From CAYYNP01 sp964472545 (GTDB taxonomy: Bacteria; Planctomycetota; Planctomycetia; Pirellulales; Thermoguttaceae), in contig CAYYNP010000018.1 in NCBI GenBank assembly GCA_964472545.1, positions 1 through 63,152 of the forward strand: a stretch of 63,152 nucleotides of DNA, in the 5' to 3' direction. Made by a program: the position numbers and the translations under genes. This document shows, in pieces, positions 25,201 through 33,633 of this stretch; position 1 is the stretch's first letter, and every line of letters begins with the position of its first letter. The notes under the pieces were generated by a model. The model was not told the origin of the DNA and ran no database searches. It saw only the letters and a program-made list of their open reading frames with translations.

Positions 25201-27427
25201 CGCCGCGTTCGTCGTCGGAAAAGTCGAATCGCGGCTGGGGGCCGGGCGAGGTGTCGGCCGCAAGACATCCGGCCGTTTGGCGTTCGGCGGGAAGGTCCGT
25301 CAGCGACGGCGCTGCCGCCGGCTTCGTGGCTACGGCGAAGTCGGCCGTACCGCTGGCTGTCCGCGATCCGTCGAGCACGTTGCCGCCGGCGTTGTGACAA
25401 TTCAGACACCCCCGCGCCGCCATCTGCCGCAAGGCAACCGCCCGCAGCCGGTCACCCAATTTCAGCCGGCCGAATTCCTCGGGATCTTCACCCAGGGCGA
25501 CCCACTGCGTGGCGAGTTGCTCGGGCGTAAACAGCGCCGCCTCGGTTTCGGCCGGATGCGATTCGCCCCGGCCGAGGGCCACGATCTCCTCGGCGTCCAA
25601 CACGCGGCTCCACACGGTGACCTCGTCGATCAATCCTTTGAACGACTGCGATTGCGGGAAGCTGGTGCTGGTCCAGCCGATCTTCGCGACGAACTCCTTC
25701 TCGGGATGCTGGTGGATGTCCCAGTCGGCCTTGGTGACGTCGGGCTTGCCGTCGATATAGAGCACGACCGTGTCGTTCTCGCCGTCGCCGTTGGTCGCGG
25801 CGCTGACGGCCACGTGGTGCCAGACGCCGTCGGCGACCGCCGTATTCGAGGTGACCTGCGAAACCCAACCGACTTCGAACGCGAGCTTCCCGTCGCGTAT
25901 GAACAGCGTCTTGCCGCCGTTGATCCAGGGGCCTTCGGCCGTGGTTCTCGCAACGATCGACCCATCCTCGCTGGTCTTGATCCAGGCCGACCAGGTGAAA
26001 TCGGCCTTGTCGCGGAACTGTTCGGAACCCTCGATCACCACGTGGCCGCCCTCGCCGTCGAAGCCCAGCGCCGCGCCGTCGTGTCCCTCACGGTTGTAGG
26101 TCAACTTGCCGGAAACGGCGCCGTGACGGCCGTGGCCGGATTGATCGATCAGCTTGCCCGAACTCTCGTCCAGGCTCAGCGCGGCCAGGCAGCCCTCCGG
26201 ATCGATCGGGCCGTGTGGATCGGCGTCGACGGGTTGTTGCGGCGTCGGCAGCGCGACGTACTGCGGCGGGCTTCCGGCGTCTTCTCGTGTGAATAGGTAC
26301 GCGACCAGGTCTTGGGCGTCCGCGTCGGCCAGACCGAAGTCGGGCATCCGGCCGCTCGGGCGGGTCGACAGCGGCGATTGCAGGAAGGCCGTCAAACCGC
26401 CCACGGTCCACTTTTCGGCCAAACGCTCCAGCGACGGAATCCGCAGAGGTACGCCCCGCTCGACGATCGAACCCTCCGGCGGCTCGTGACAGGCGGCGCA
26501 TCCGGCGTCGTCGAAGCGCTGCTGGCCGCGCTCGGCGGAGCCGGCCGGTTGAGCCTCGGCGATCTCGGCCGATTGCCCGCTGCCGAGATAGGCCAGGATC
26601 GTGTCTATCGCGTCGCGGTCATCGGGCGCGTCGGTCAGTTGGGCCGGCATCCGCGTGCCCGGGCGATGGGCCGCCGGGTCGATCACGTAGTTGGCCAGCC
26701 AGGCACGATGCAGCCGCCGCCCGGTCCCGCTGAGCTTCGGCCCGGGCAAGAGGTCCTCGGGCTCAACGCCGGCCACCAGTGAATCGGCCCACGCCGCCGG
26801 CCCCTGGTGACATCGCAAACACCCGAACGACTCGGCCAACGCCGCCCCGGAGTCCTCCAGCGCCTGGGCCGCGATCTCGGGCGTCTTGGCCTTGGCCGGC
26901 ACGTGGCCGAAGAACCGCGGGTGGAGCGTTTCCTTGGCGAAGCGCTCGTTCTGCCAGGCCATCTCGAACGCCGGCCGGTTGCCCTGCTGGACGCCCGATA
27001 CTTCCAACGGCACGTTGCCAAACTCTAGCGCCACGGCCTTGCCCGGCTCGACTGGCTCGCCGTAGAGCGTGAACTTCAGGTCCTTAAGCGACGAACGGTT
27101 CAGCCAGAACGTGTACTTGCCGTCGTAAGGCACCAGCAGCCGCCCGCGCCACGTGACGCGATAGTCGGCCGGCAGTTTTGGATGGGCCGCGTTCCGCTCG
27201 CCGCCGAAGAGCCGCGGCACGGCTTCCATCCGCGTAAGCAACGGCTTGCCGTCGGGCGTCTGATATTCGGCCGCGATGCCCAAGGGAAGTTGCACCCACT
27301 CTTCGTCTTCGTCCCAGTCGTCTTGGGCCAATGCGAGTTGGCTCTGCGTGAAGGGGGTCGTCCAAGAGAGGAGCACGCTGAGCGATAGCGTGACAATGGC
27401 GCTGAGCGACAACGTCGATTTCATCAT
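22226..27427 (-). CDS. Secreted pentahaem cytochrome/LamG/propeller protein
   Basis: A 1,733-residue exported protein of a planctomycete type. In order: signal peptide (residues 1-35); a PA14-like beta-sandwich (about residues 50-160, with YDGKYTFWLN); two cytochrome c haem motifs, CLRCH (about 203) and CAACH (about 310); a LamG/concanavalin-like domain (about residues 410-615); three further haem motifs, CLNCH (674), CVACH (772) and CINCH (893); and a C-terminal glucose-dehydrogenase-like six-bladed propeller (about residues 1300-1700). GTRMPAQ, GRMPDF and GTKMPM probably give the axial methionines. Such proteins are thought to act in periplasmic redox or sugar oxidation; the substrate is unknown. 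The ATG at 27427 starts a good signal peptide. It has five c-type haem sites and two sandwich domains, and the frame is intact for 5.2 kb. Confidence 0.85.
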   Translation of the reverse strand: MMKSTLSLSAIVTLSLSVLLSWTTPFTQSQLALAQDDWDEDEEWVQLPLGIAAEYQTPDGKPLLTRMEAVPRLFGGERNAAHPKLPADYRVTWRGRLLVPYDGKYTFWLNRSSLKDLKFTLYGEPVEPGKAVALEFGNVPLEVSGVQQGNRPAFEMAWQNERFAKETLHPRFFGHVPAKAKTPEIAAQALEDSGAALAESFGCLRCHQGPAAWADSLVAGVEPEDLLPGPKLSGTGRRLHRAWLANYVIDPAAHRPGTRMPAQLTDAPDDRDAIDTILAYLGSGQSAEIAEAQPAGSAERGQQRFDDAGCAACHEPPEGSIVERGVPLRIPSLERLAEKWTVGGLTAFLQSPLSTRPSGRMPDFGLADADAQDLVAYLFTREDAGSPPQYVALPTPQQPVDADPHGPIDPEGCLAALSLDESSGKLIDQSGHGRHGAVSGKLTYNREGHDGAALGFDGEGGHVVIEGSEQFRDKADFTWSAWIKTSEDGSIVARTTAEGPWINGGKTLFIRDGKLAFEVGWVSQVTSNTAVADGVWHHVAVSAATNGDGENDTVVLYIDGKPDVTKADWDIHQHPEKEFVAKIGWTSTSFPQSQSFKGLIDEVTVWSRVLDAEEIVALGRGESHPAETEAALFTPEQLATQWVALGEDPEEFGRLKLGDRLRAVALRQMAARGCLNCHNAGGNVLDGSRTASGTADFAVATKPAAAPSLTDLPAERQTAGCLAADTSPGPQPRFDFSDDERGALAAYLSTLASRKQPSLSETMTLEMKLLNCVACHDNEGYGSEPLTALLGGELEAQFILPPSLSGAAARMLSERLDEYLRNGTRQHRMRPWLGAEMPGFGMRGGRLARDLCIRDGASLPRPGGQRPGVEVAAVPQSQIEMGRLLVSNKGLTCINCHAMNDKQPSGDIEPSTRSPDLALATEHIRPDYFRRLLRDPERIFPGTKMPMIIPRDGPAPVPALADLPQEMLIQALWNYMAMGRNAPEPLEEDPIQALPNLLQVYVQRGPTFVDEELFGRGISCGFPTGTLLFDADTLEPGAIWTDGFLIRIPTHYFGLNWRAPGEPELLTDRQHSLAYRPTDAAPWQIAPRPLDSGPNTGSRFDGYTAGQSEIAFRYRLQLDGRHVPVTDVLRLDRRDAWLGFVRQVNVADLPAGSRVAPTLPAGERYEFFTAAGERVETPGEVQQSSIAVYWTGNRAHAVRVEAPDGTTWQDHNGRFRLVSPKLPGGKPVAFRIDRWTHDVEGAVPTADELASLADPALLEPPKIDLTLAEDTAAAAQPPNGTAAPTAPPRVEAPFTYKFENLPGPPEGWRPSGSTFTSDGMIYACGLTEGRVYRAKIPPVPVPADFRWRLFATGLNVPTGMNSFDDRLFVAHRPETTELIDRDGDGTAEEFRTITGPWSLKDGFFEYNFGLALDPQKRFFSGLNTGYFWSYGGATNRGRFRGSVLRYDADGFVEEWGRGCRAPDGLACGPDGQGFFVDNQGDWIQACKLVHCRKGLFYGHPETEDEFVPEGEVPSGLPAVWIPYNVIRSAAAVCYDQTGGRFGPFTGQMFTGDCGYGQSVNIMRMALEKVDGVYQGAAFRFIDGGPRGPQHATFGPDGQMYISCLTDGLVRLRYGGRVPMEIHRVSLRKDNHGFELHFTKPIHPSVKVTPRTVRARRWWYRYGIRYGSPRYEEIDVPIQLAQLSADRKSIRLMLPMKTYKNCIVYYFNVGKLKSADGDEVAHPEAWYTIQRLWK

Positions 27428-27588
27428 GGGCGGGCACGCGGATGAGCGTTTAGCGGATCGCTGGCTGACGTGTTCTGACAGCCATGATTGTCATCATAAT
27501 CGGCGCCGTCGGCGAAGTCCAGATTCGCTGCGCCCTCCACTCGTGCGGGGGGGCGCTGTACATCGACGTGGCACCCGAACACAATGAC

Positions 27589-27649
27589 ATAGTTGGCGTC
27601 TCGCTCCGCGAGACGCACCTGACATCTCGCGGAGCGAGATGACTACTAT
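27589..27649. repeat. REPIN-like palindromic element
   Basis: ATAG-type and ACTACTAT ends enclose two facing hairpins (GTCTCGCTCCGCGAGAC and ATCTCGCGGAGCGAGAT). It sits 20 bp upstream of the start of the DUF5060-like gene, so it may affect that gene's transcript. It belongs to the same family as 12920-12977, 29531-29590 and 40246-40336. Confidence 0.9.
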
Positions 27650-27669
27650 CTCACCACGGAGACCACACC

Positions 27670-29475
27670 ATGACCCACACGCTTGCTTCGCTCCTGCTGG
27701 CTACGTCGCTGACCGCCGTGCCGACCGAAAGGGCCGGCACGATCTCCGGCGAACTGAAGCAGTGGCATCGCGTGACGATCACGTTCGACGGCCCCACGAC
27801 TTCCGAGACGGCCGAAACGAACCCGTTTCGCGACTATCGCCTGGGCGTCACGTTCTTCCAATACGCCGACGCCCACATCGTGCCGGGCTACTTCGCGGCC
27901 GACGGCGAGGCGGCAGAAACCGGGGCGGAGAAGGGGAACTGCTGGCGCGTACACTTCACGCCCGACCGGGCCGGAGTGTGGCACTACAAGGTGTCGTTTC
28001 GCACGGGCCCCGACGTCGCCCTGAGCACGGAACCGAACGCCGGTGAGCCCACGGCCTTCGACGGCGCCGAGGGTTGCTTCACCGTCGTCGACAGCAACAA
28101 GTCGGGCCGCGACCATCGGGCTAAGGGGACGCTCCGTTACACGGGCGAGCATTACCTGCAATTTGCCGCCACGGGCGAGTTCTTCATCAAGGGCGGGGCC
28201 GACAGCCCGGAGAACTTCCTGGCCTTCGTCGACTTCGACGGCACCGGCCGCGCCGGCGCCAACGATGCACGCCACGGCGAAGCCTTGGCCAAGGGGCTGC
28301 ATCGCTACGAGCCGCACGCCGCCGACTTCAAGCCCGGCGATCCCACCTGGCACGTCGACAAAGGCAAGAACATCATCGGCGCGCTCAATTACCTGGCTTC
28401 CGAGGGCATGAACAGCGTTTACTTCCTGACGATGAACGTCGGCGGCGACGGCAAGGACGTTTGGCCGTGGATCGCCTCGGACGTCCGCGACCGCTTCGAT
28501 TGCAGCAAGCTCGACCAGTGGGAGATCGTCTTCTCGCACATGGACCGCCTGGGGATCATGCTGCACGTGATCACCCAGGAGACCGAGAACGATCAGCTTC
28601 TCGACGACGGCGAGTTGGGCTCCCTGCGGCGGCTCTACTACCGCGAGCTGATCGCGCGGTTCGGCCATCACTTGGCGGTCGCCTGGAACCTGGGCGAAGA
28701 AAACACCAACACCGACGCCCAACGGGCCGCCTTCTGCCGCTACATCCAGCGGTTGGACGCCTACGGCCATCCAATCGTGGTCCACACCTATCCGGGCAAG
28801 TACGACGAAGTCTATCCGCCGCTATTGGGCAGCGAGAACTTCCACGGGCCGTCGCTACAGATGGGCAACATGGCGGCCACGCACGCCGAGACGGTCAAGT
28901 GGGTGACCCGATCGGCTGCGGCCGGGCGGAAGTGGATGGTCTGCCTCGACGAGATCGGCCCGGCCCATACGGGCGTGAAACCGGATGCCGACGACCCGGA
29001 CCATGACACCGTCCGCAAGCAGGCCCTGTGGGGCAACCTGATGGGCGGCGGGGCCGGGTGTGAATGGTACTTCGGCTACAAGTTCGCCCACAACGATCTG
29101 AATTGCGAGGATTGGCGCAGCCGCGCCGCGATGTGGGCCCAGACGCGCCACGCGATCGAGTTCTTTCAGCAGTATCTGCCGTTTACGAAGATGACGCCGG
29201 CCGACCAACTCACCTCGGCCAAGGACGACTATTGCTTCGCGCTGCCCGGCGAGGTCTATGCGATCTATCTGCCCAACGGCGGCACCACCGAGTTGCGTTT
29301 GCCGGAGGGCAGCTACGCGGTGAAGTGGTACAACCCCCGCCGCGGCGGCCCGCTGGCCGACGGCAGCGTCGGCACGCTCACCGGCCCGGGAAGCCGTTCG
29401 ATCGGCGAACCGCCGGTGGAAGCGACGCGAGATTGGGCCGTGTTAGTAACGGGTAACGGGACATCGGGCCGTTGA
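27670..29475 (+). CDS. DUF5060-like glycoside hydrolase, secreted
   Basis: A 601-residue exported protein. A signal peptide (residues 1-16) is followed by an N-terminal beta-sandwich of DUF5060 type (about residues 24-140, with HRVTITFDGPTTSE and GVWHYKVSF) and a TIM-barrel glycosidase domain (about residues 165-505). A C-terminal beta-domain follows, of the putative collagen-binding type (YAIYLPNGGTTELRLPEG). Candidate catalytic acids are the glutamates in AWNLGEENTN (about residue 346) and CLDEIGPAH (about residue 425). Relatives hydrolyse plant or algal polysaccharides; the substrate is unknown. The ATG at 27670 has GGAGA 8 bp upstream. Confidence 0.8.
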   Translation: MTHTLASLLLATSLTAVPTERAGTISGELKQWHRVTITFDGPTTSETAETNPFRDYRLGVTFFQYADAHIVPGYFAADGEAAETGAEKGNCWRVHFTPDRAGVWHYKVSFRTGPDVALSTEPNAGEPTAFDGAEGCFTVVDSNKSGRDHRAKGTLRYTGEHYLQFAATGEFFIKGGADSPENFLAFVDFDGTGRAGANDARHGEALAKGLHRYEPHAADFKPGDPTWHVDKGKNIIGALNYLASEGMNSVYFLTMNVGGDGKDVWPWIASDVRDRFDCSKLDQWEIVFSHMDRLGIMLHVITQETENDQLLDDGELGSLRRLYYRELIARFGHHLAVAWNLGEENTNTDAQRAAFCRYIQRLDAYGHPIVVHTYPGKYDEVYPPLLGSENFHGPSLQMGNMAATHAETVKWVTRSAAAGRKWMVCLDEIGPAHTGVKPDADDPDHDTVRKQALWGNLMGGGAGCEWYFGYKFAHNDLNCEDWRSRAAMWAQTRHAIEFFQQYLPFTKMTPADQLTSAKDDYCFALPGEVYAIYLPNGGTTELRLPEGSYAVKWYNPRRGGPLADGSVGTLTGPGSRSIGEPPVEATRDWAVLVTGNGTSGR

Positions 29476-29530
29476 TGCCGGCGGGCACAGCGGATATGAT
29501 GGATCGTCCAGTCGCCGTTCTGTCCAGCGT

Positions 29531-29590
29531 ATAGTAGTCATCTCGCTCCGCGAGATGTCATGACGTCTCGCGGAGCGAGACGACTACTAT
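29531..29590. repeat. REPIN-like palindromic element
   Basis: A 60-bp near-perfect palindrome between the glycosidase and surE genes. Its ends are ATAGTAGTC and GACTACTAT and the two inner hairpins are ATCTCGCTCCGCGAGAT and GTCTCGCGGAGCGAGAC. It could end transcription of the upstream gene, but lacks a T-run. Confidence 0.92.
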
Positions 29591-29639
29591 ACGCAAACTG
29601 CGGCGTTTTCCACCAAAGCCCGACGGGCCCATTCTCCAC

Positions 29640-30491
29640 GTGCTAATCCTCCTAACCAACGACGACGGCATCCACGCCCCGGGCTTGGCCGCGCTGAAAC
29701 GACAATTGCAGCAGTTGGGCGACGTCTACGTGGTCGCCCCGGCCACCGAACAGAGCGGCGTGGGCCATGCGATCACGTATCTGACGCCGCTGATCGTCAA
29801 GGAGGTCTACCACGGCGACGAGCACTGGGGCTGGGCCGTCGAGGGCAGCCCGGCCGATTGCGTGAAAATCGGCATCACCGAGTTCTGCCCGCGGCGGCCG
29901 GACTTGATCGTCAGCGGGATCAACGGGGGGCTGAACGCGGGGATCAACGTGCTCTACTCGGGCACTGTGGCCGCGGCCATCGAGGGGGCCTTCTTCGGAA
30001 TCACGAGCGTGGCCGTTTCGTTGGAATTCGACGAACACGCCCGCTTCGACGACGCCGCCCGGCTGGCCCGGCAGATCATCGAAGGGATCCTCGCCAAGAA
30101 GGACCCCGAGGCGCAGTTGTATAACTTGAACGTGCCCACCGCCGCGCTGGACGGCACGCCGGAGGTGGTCGCCGTGCCGATGGACGTGCGGCTGCATACC
30201 GACGCGTACGAGAAGCGCTTTGACCCCTGGGGCCGCGAGTATTTTTGGATTGTCAGCCGGCCGGTTGGCGCCGCCAAGGGACACGAGACCGACCTTTCGG
30301 CACTGGCCAAAGGACAGATCACGCTCACGCCCTTAGACTACGACATGACCCGACGGGCCGTGCTGGCCGAAATGCAGTCGTGGGGGTTGCGCGTCGACGG
30401 CGCATCCGACGACGACCCCAAGCGGCCGACGAAGCCCGCCGCACCTGTGGTGCGAACGGCGCGGAAGAAGCAACGGGCTCCGTCGGAGTGA
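29640..30491 (+). CDS. surE: 5'/3'-nucleotidase SurE
   Basis: A 283-residue nucleoside-monophosphate phosphatase. The N-terminal metal site is ILLTNDDGIHAPG (residues 2-14, two Asp ligands); VVAPATEQSGVGHAIT and VSGINGGLNAGINVLYSGTV (Asn ligand region) are also diagnostic. The start is a GTG at 29640, directly before the conserved strand. No Shine-Dalgarno is visible, so initiation may be leaderless. A C-terminal extension of about 30 Lys/Arg/Pro-rich residues goes beyond the usual about 250-residue family end. Confidence 0.95.
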   Translation: MLILLTNDDGIHAPGLAALKRQLQQLGDVYVVAPATEQSGVGHAITYLTPLIVKEVYHGDEHWGWAVEGSPADCVKIGITEFCPRRPDLIVSGINGGLNAGINVLYSGTVAAAIEGAFFGITSVAVSLEFDEHARFDDAARLARQIIEGILAKKDPEAQLYNLNVPTAALDGTPEVVAVPMDVRLHTDAYEKRFDPWGREYFWIVSRPVGAAKGHETDLSALAKGQITLTPLDYDMTRRAVLAEMQSWGLRVDGASDDDPKRPTKPAAPVVRTARKKQRAPSE

Positions 30492-30514
30492 GCCCTCGAA
30501 CAGGAGAAATAGAA

Positions 30515-30937
30515 ATGCGATGCCGATGGACGACGCTGAGCTTGGCGGTGGTGTTGCTTGCCGGTTGCGGCGGGGATGGGAAGTCGAAGACCGGGGAGAA
30601 CGCCGGTCAGACGCCTTCGCAGCCGTCGAGCATTCAGGGCACGGGAGGCATCGGCGAGATGATCGAAATACACATCAGCGTCTATTTCAAGGCGACAGAA
30701 CGGGCCAGATTGATGCCGTTCGTCGATGCGCTGAACAAATACAAGCACCTCGAGGGCCACTTCCCCAAGAGCCAGCAGGAATTCCGCGACGGGATCATCA
30801 ACGAGTATCCCGCGCTGCTGGCGAACCTCCCAGATCGTGCGGAGTTGATCTACCACCCAGAAATGGCAGCCGAGTTGACGATCTGCGAACTGAACAACCC
30901 CGAGGCGCTGCCGTTGTCGATCAAGCGCGAGCGCTGA
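30515..30937 (+). CDS. Small predicted lipoprotein
   Basis: A 140-residue protein with a signal peptide and lipobox VLLAGC (about residues 14-19), a Gly/Ser/Gln linker, then a compact domain (about residues 50-140). It contains FVDALNKYKHLEGHFPKSQQ, a stretch resembling the mature region of the type II secretion pseudopilin-like proteins common in planctomycetes; this similarity is weak. Its ATG has GGAG upstream and lies 23 bp after surE, so the two are probably co-transcribed. The stop is 5 bp from the end of the convergent deiminase-like gene. Confidence 0.65.
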   Translation: MRCRWTTLSLAVVLLAGCGGDGKSKTGENAGQTPSQPSSIQGTGGIGEMIEIHISVYFKATERARLMPFVDALNKYKHLEGHFPKSQQEFRDGIINEYPALLANLPDRAELIYHPEMAAELTICELNNPEALPLSIKRER

Positions 30938-30941
30938 TCCA

Positions 30942-32330
30942 CTATTGCAGCACATTGAGCATGCAGTGAATGCCGCCGTAGAGTTCGTTGGCCGTGGTGG
31001 GCACCTCGACGACCGTGTAGCCGACGCTCTCGAACGCGGCGATGTTCTTCTCGACCAACCGACGGCCGTCTGCCGAGTCGTTGCCCGGATAGACCGGCAT
31101 CAAGAGCGTGCGCTGCTGGGTATGCCGGTCGATATACGCCACGGCGTTTGTGTGATGACGGTAGTCTAGCACGTCGGCCACGGTGGTGTCGACGTCGACC
31201 AATCGATACCCCAAGCCCGCCAGCGTCGAGCGAACCTCGGCCAGGAACCGCATCACGTGCCGAATTCGGCCGGCGTCGGGCTCCAGCGGCGGCACCTCGC
31301 CGAGCAAACGCGGCACTGCGGCCACGCGATCCCCCAACAGCAGCATCGCCTGATCCAGGTGATACATCACCACCGGCTGGGATTCGCCTCCGCCGAGCAG
31401 CACCGCGTCGTCGACGGCCAGGGCCTGGCGAAGCATCTCGACGACCTGCCCGTCGGACAGTTCGCCGCCGTCGAACGCCCGCCAGGCGGTTCGCGTGGTG
31501 CGGATCGAATCGGCCCCGCAGAAGGCGACGCGGCGGTTGTCGATCTCGTCGATCAGCAGGTTCCCGCCCTTGAAGGCCAGCGGAGTGCGGCGAACTTCGG
31601 TGTGCTCGCCGGCAAGGCAGTCGAGGTAGAGGTTGTCGGCCTGCACGCGGCGGTTGTCTTGCTCGGAAAGCCCCACGAAGCACTTGTATCCACGTGCGGT
31701 CAGCAGCACGGTTCGGCCGTCGGCGTCGACGGCGACCTCGAACAGGTCCTGCGCCCAAGCCGTGCCGTATTGCCCTCCCACCGTGTATCCCTTGGCGTCG
31801 ACGGCTACGAGTTGGTCATTGTCGGGCATGAGCAGGTAGAGCCGGGCTCCCTGGCGACGTTGCGGATCGTAGATCACCAGCCGGATTCGGGCCGCATCGG
31901 CCTGTCGATCGATCCACTCGCCGATGTCCTGCATCCGTCCCCGCGGTGCCAGCAGGGTCACTTCGGTGTAGTCCGGCAGCCGGGAGAGGATCTGCCGGTG
32001 GTGCTCGAACGTGGTGTCGTCGTCGGCCACCGAAAGCACCACCCGTTGCATCCGCCGCCGATACTCCGGCACCGTCCGCAAGCCGCCGCGCGGCGCTGCG
32101 GCCTGATGCCCCGAGGTCGGCGAAGGCGTGCCCACAGGATACGACGCCGATTCGTCGAGAATGGCAATCGCGTATCGCCAGCCGAGGATTGCCACGGTCA
32201 CCACGGCCGCCACTGCGACGATGGCAAGCACGTACCGCGAGCGCTGCCGCATCGCAGGCTTTCGCTCGGGAACTGCAACGGCGTTTGAGCGAAATCGTCG
32301 GCTGCTGTGAACTCGGGTCATCGGCGGCAT
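30942..32330 (-). CDS. Membrane-anchored agmatine/peptidylarginine-deiminase-like protein
   Basis: A protein of about 462 residues with one N-terminal membrane helix (about residues 34-56, YVLAIVAVAAVVTVAIL) and an extracytoplasmic domain of the guanidine-modifying superfamily. The fold markers are LAFKGGNLLIDE (about residue 282), VMYHLDQAMLLLGDR (about residue 345, catalytic His and Asp) and the C-terminal NELYGGIHCMLNVL with the catalytic Cys. Agmatine deiminases are cytoplasmic, so an anchored relative that faces the periplasm is more like a secreted peptidylarginine deiminase. The usual FEGGN reads FKGGN, which may change specificity. The start is not certain: ATGs occur at 32330, 32321 and 32252, none with a good ribosome site. 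Confidence 0.7.
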   Translation of the reverse strand: MPPMTRVHSSRRFRSNAVAVPERKPAMRQRSRYVLAIVAVAAVVTVAILGWRYAIAILDESASYPVGTPSPTSGHQAAAPRGGLRTVPEYRRRMQRVVLSVADDDTTFEHHRQILSRLPDYTEVTLLAPRGRMQDIGEWIDRQADAARIRLVIYDPQRRQGARLYLLMPDNDQLVAVDAKGYTVGGQYGTAWAQDLFEVAVDADGRTVLLTARGYKCFVGLSEQDNRRVQADNLYLDCLAGEHTEVRRTPLAFKGGNLLIDEIDNRRVAFCGADSIRTTRTAWRAFDGGELSDGQVVEMLRQALAVDDAVLLGGGESQPVVMYHLDQAMLLLGDRVAAVPRLLGEVPPLEPDAGRIRHVMRFLAEVRSTLAGLGYRLVDVDTTVADVLDYRHHTNAVAYIDRHTQQRTLLMPVYPGNDSADGRRLVEKNIAAFESVGYTVVEVPTTANELYGGIHCMLNVLQ

Positions 32331-32644
32331 GTTGCGGTGTGGACCAACGTCGTGTTGGAAGTCTATCGGTGCGCAGCACCCGGTTTGCAGGACCAGAAAA
32401 GTGCCTACAGAATGCCTACCGGTTGTAGGTAGATGCACGTTTGCCGGAGTTGGGTGGATCGGCTGGCCGCAAGACGTAATCTGAAGTGGCACAAGGTGTT
32501 ACACCGACGGATGCGGCGCGGAGTGATTACCGGCCGGATCGTGTTGTGACGGCTGCTCTCGAGAGACTTCAGACCTGCAGCCGGGCAGGTCGATTCGAGG
32601 GAATGCCCGGCCTATTCTGTCTCGTCGCCACCGATTGGACCGCC

Positions 32645-33619
32645 ATGCTCGTCGATCAAGCCCCAGCGCAGACGCCGGCGCGCAACCGGCAAGAAGGTCC
32701 GCCGCCGTCGGCCGCCGCCGTTCGCCGCCGACCGCTGTACGTTGCGGTGCGCGACTCCCACGAGGTAACCAAGGCGCTGGGCGAGCGCGTCAAGGAACTC
32801 AACTGCCTGTACGGGATCTCCCAATTGGTCGACCGGCACGGCAACGCGCTTCAGCCGCTGCTGGCGGGGATCGTTGCGCTGCTTCCGCCCGCCTGGCAGT
32901 ACCCCGAGGTTTGTTGTGCCCGGCTGACGCTGAGGGACCAAGAGTACCTCTCGGCCAGTTTTCACCCCTCGCCGTGGAAGCAGTTGGCCGACGTGATTTC
33001 CGCCGGCGAGCCGGTCGGTGCGGTGGAGGTGTTCTACACGCGGCAGATGCCCGAACTCGACGAAGGGCCGTTTCTCACCGAGGAACGGGCGCTGATCGAG
33101 GCGGTGGCCGAACGCGTGGCGCGGATCGTCGAGCGCGTCGAAACCGAACGGAGGCTGCACGAGACGCTCAAGCAACTTCAAGTCGAGCGTACGGCCTTGA
33201 AGGAGGCCAACGCGGCGTTGCACGCGGTGCTCAACCGGATCGAGGATGAGAAGCGGGCGGTGAAAGACTCGATCGTGGCCAACGTCGACAAGATCCTGAT
33301 GCCCGTGCTGCACGCCCTGGAGACGGAAACCCCCGCCCCGCAACGGCCCTACGTTCAAATGCTGCGGGAGAACCTCGAACAGATCGCTTCGCCGTTTGCC
33401 GACGTACTGAGCAAGGCCTTCACGCAGCTTACGGCCGTGGAACTGCGGATCTGCGGCCTGATACGTAGCGGCCACACGACCAAGGAGATCGCCCGGCTGC
33501 GGCGAGTTTCTCCCGCCACCGTGTCGCGGCAACGGGAACGCATTCGCAAGAAACTCGGCATCGCCGGCACGGATACGAACCTGACCACGTTTCTCACGAC
33601 GTTTCTGGCCGAATCCTGA
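32645..33619 (+). CDS. GAF-like sensor with LuxR-type DNA-binding domain
   Basis: A regulator of about 324 residues. A GAF-like input domain runs over about residues 50-175 (PAWQYPEVCCARLTL, GAVEVFYTRQMP, EGPFLTEERALIEAVAERVA), a coiled-coil linker follows, and the C-terminal LuxR/FixJ helix-turn-helix (about residues 265-310) contains LTAVELRICGLIRSGHTTKE, IARLRRVSPATVSR and RERIRKKLGI. The start is uncertain (GTG at 32486, ATG at 32603 or ATG at 32645); I take 32645, since the GAF-like part begins soon after. It is divergent from the deiminase-like gene, which it may control. Confidence 0.78.
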   Translation: MLVDQAPAQTPARNRQEGPPPSAAAVRRRPLYVAVRDSHEVTKALGERVKELNCLYGISQLVDRHGNALQPLLAGIVALLPPAWQYPEVCCARLTLRDQEYLSASFHPSPWKQLADVISAGEPVGAVEVFYTRQMPELDEGPFLTEERALIEAVAERVARIVERVETERRLHETLKQLQVERTALKEANAALHAVLNRIEDEKRAVKDSIVANVDKILMPVLHALETETPAPQRPYVQMLRENLEQIASPFADVLSKAFTQLTAVELRICGLIRSGHTTKEIARLRRVSPATVSRQRERIRKKLGIAGTDTNLTTFLTTFLAES

Positions 33620-33633
33620 CGGCCCGCCGGCGG

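Noticed and set aside
23600..26296. Long plus-strand reading frame of 898 codons
   Set aside because: It is the antisense shadow of the pentahaem protein gene; no family motifs, and the codon pattern fits the minus-strand gene.
29531..29590. Rho-independent terminator
   Set aside because: It has a strong stem but no T-run after either arm, and the same element occurs inside a coding sequence.
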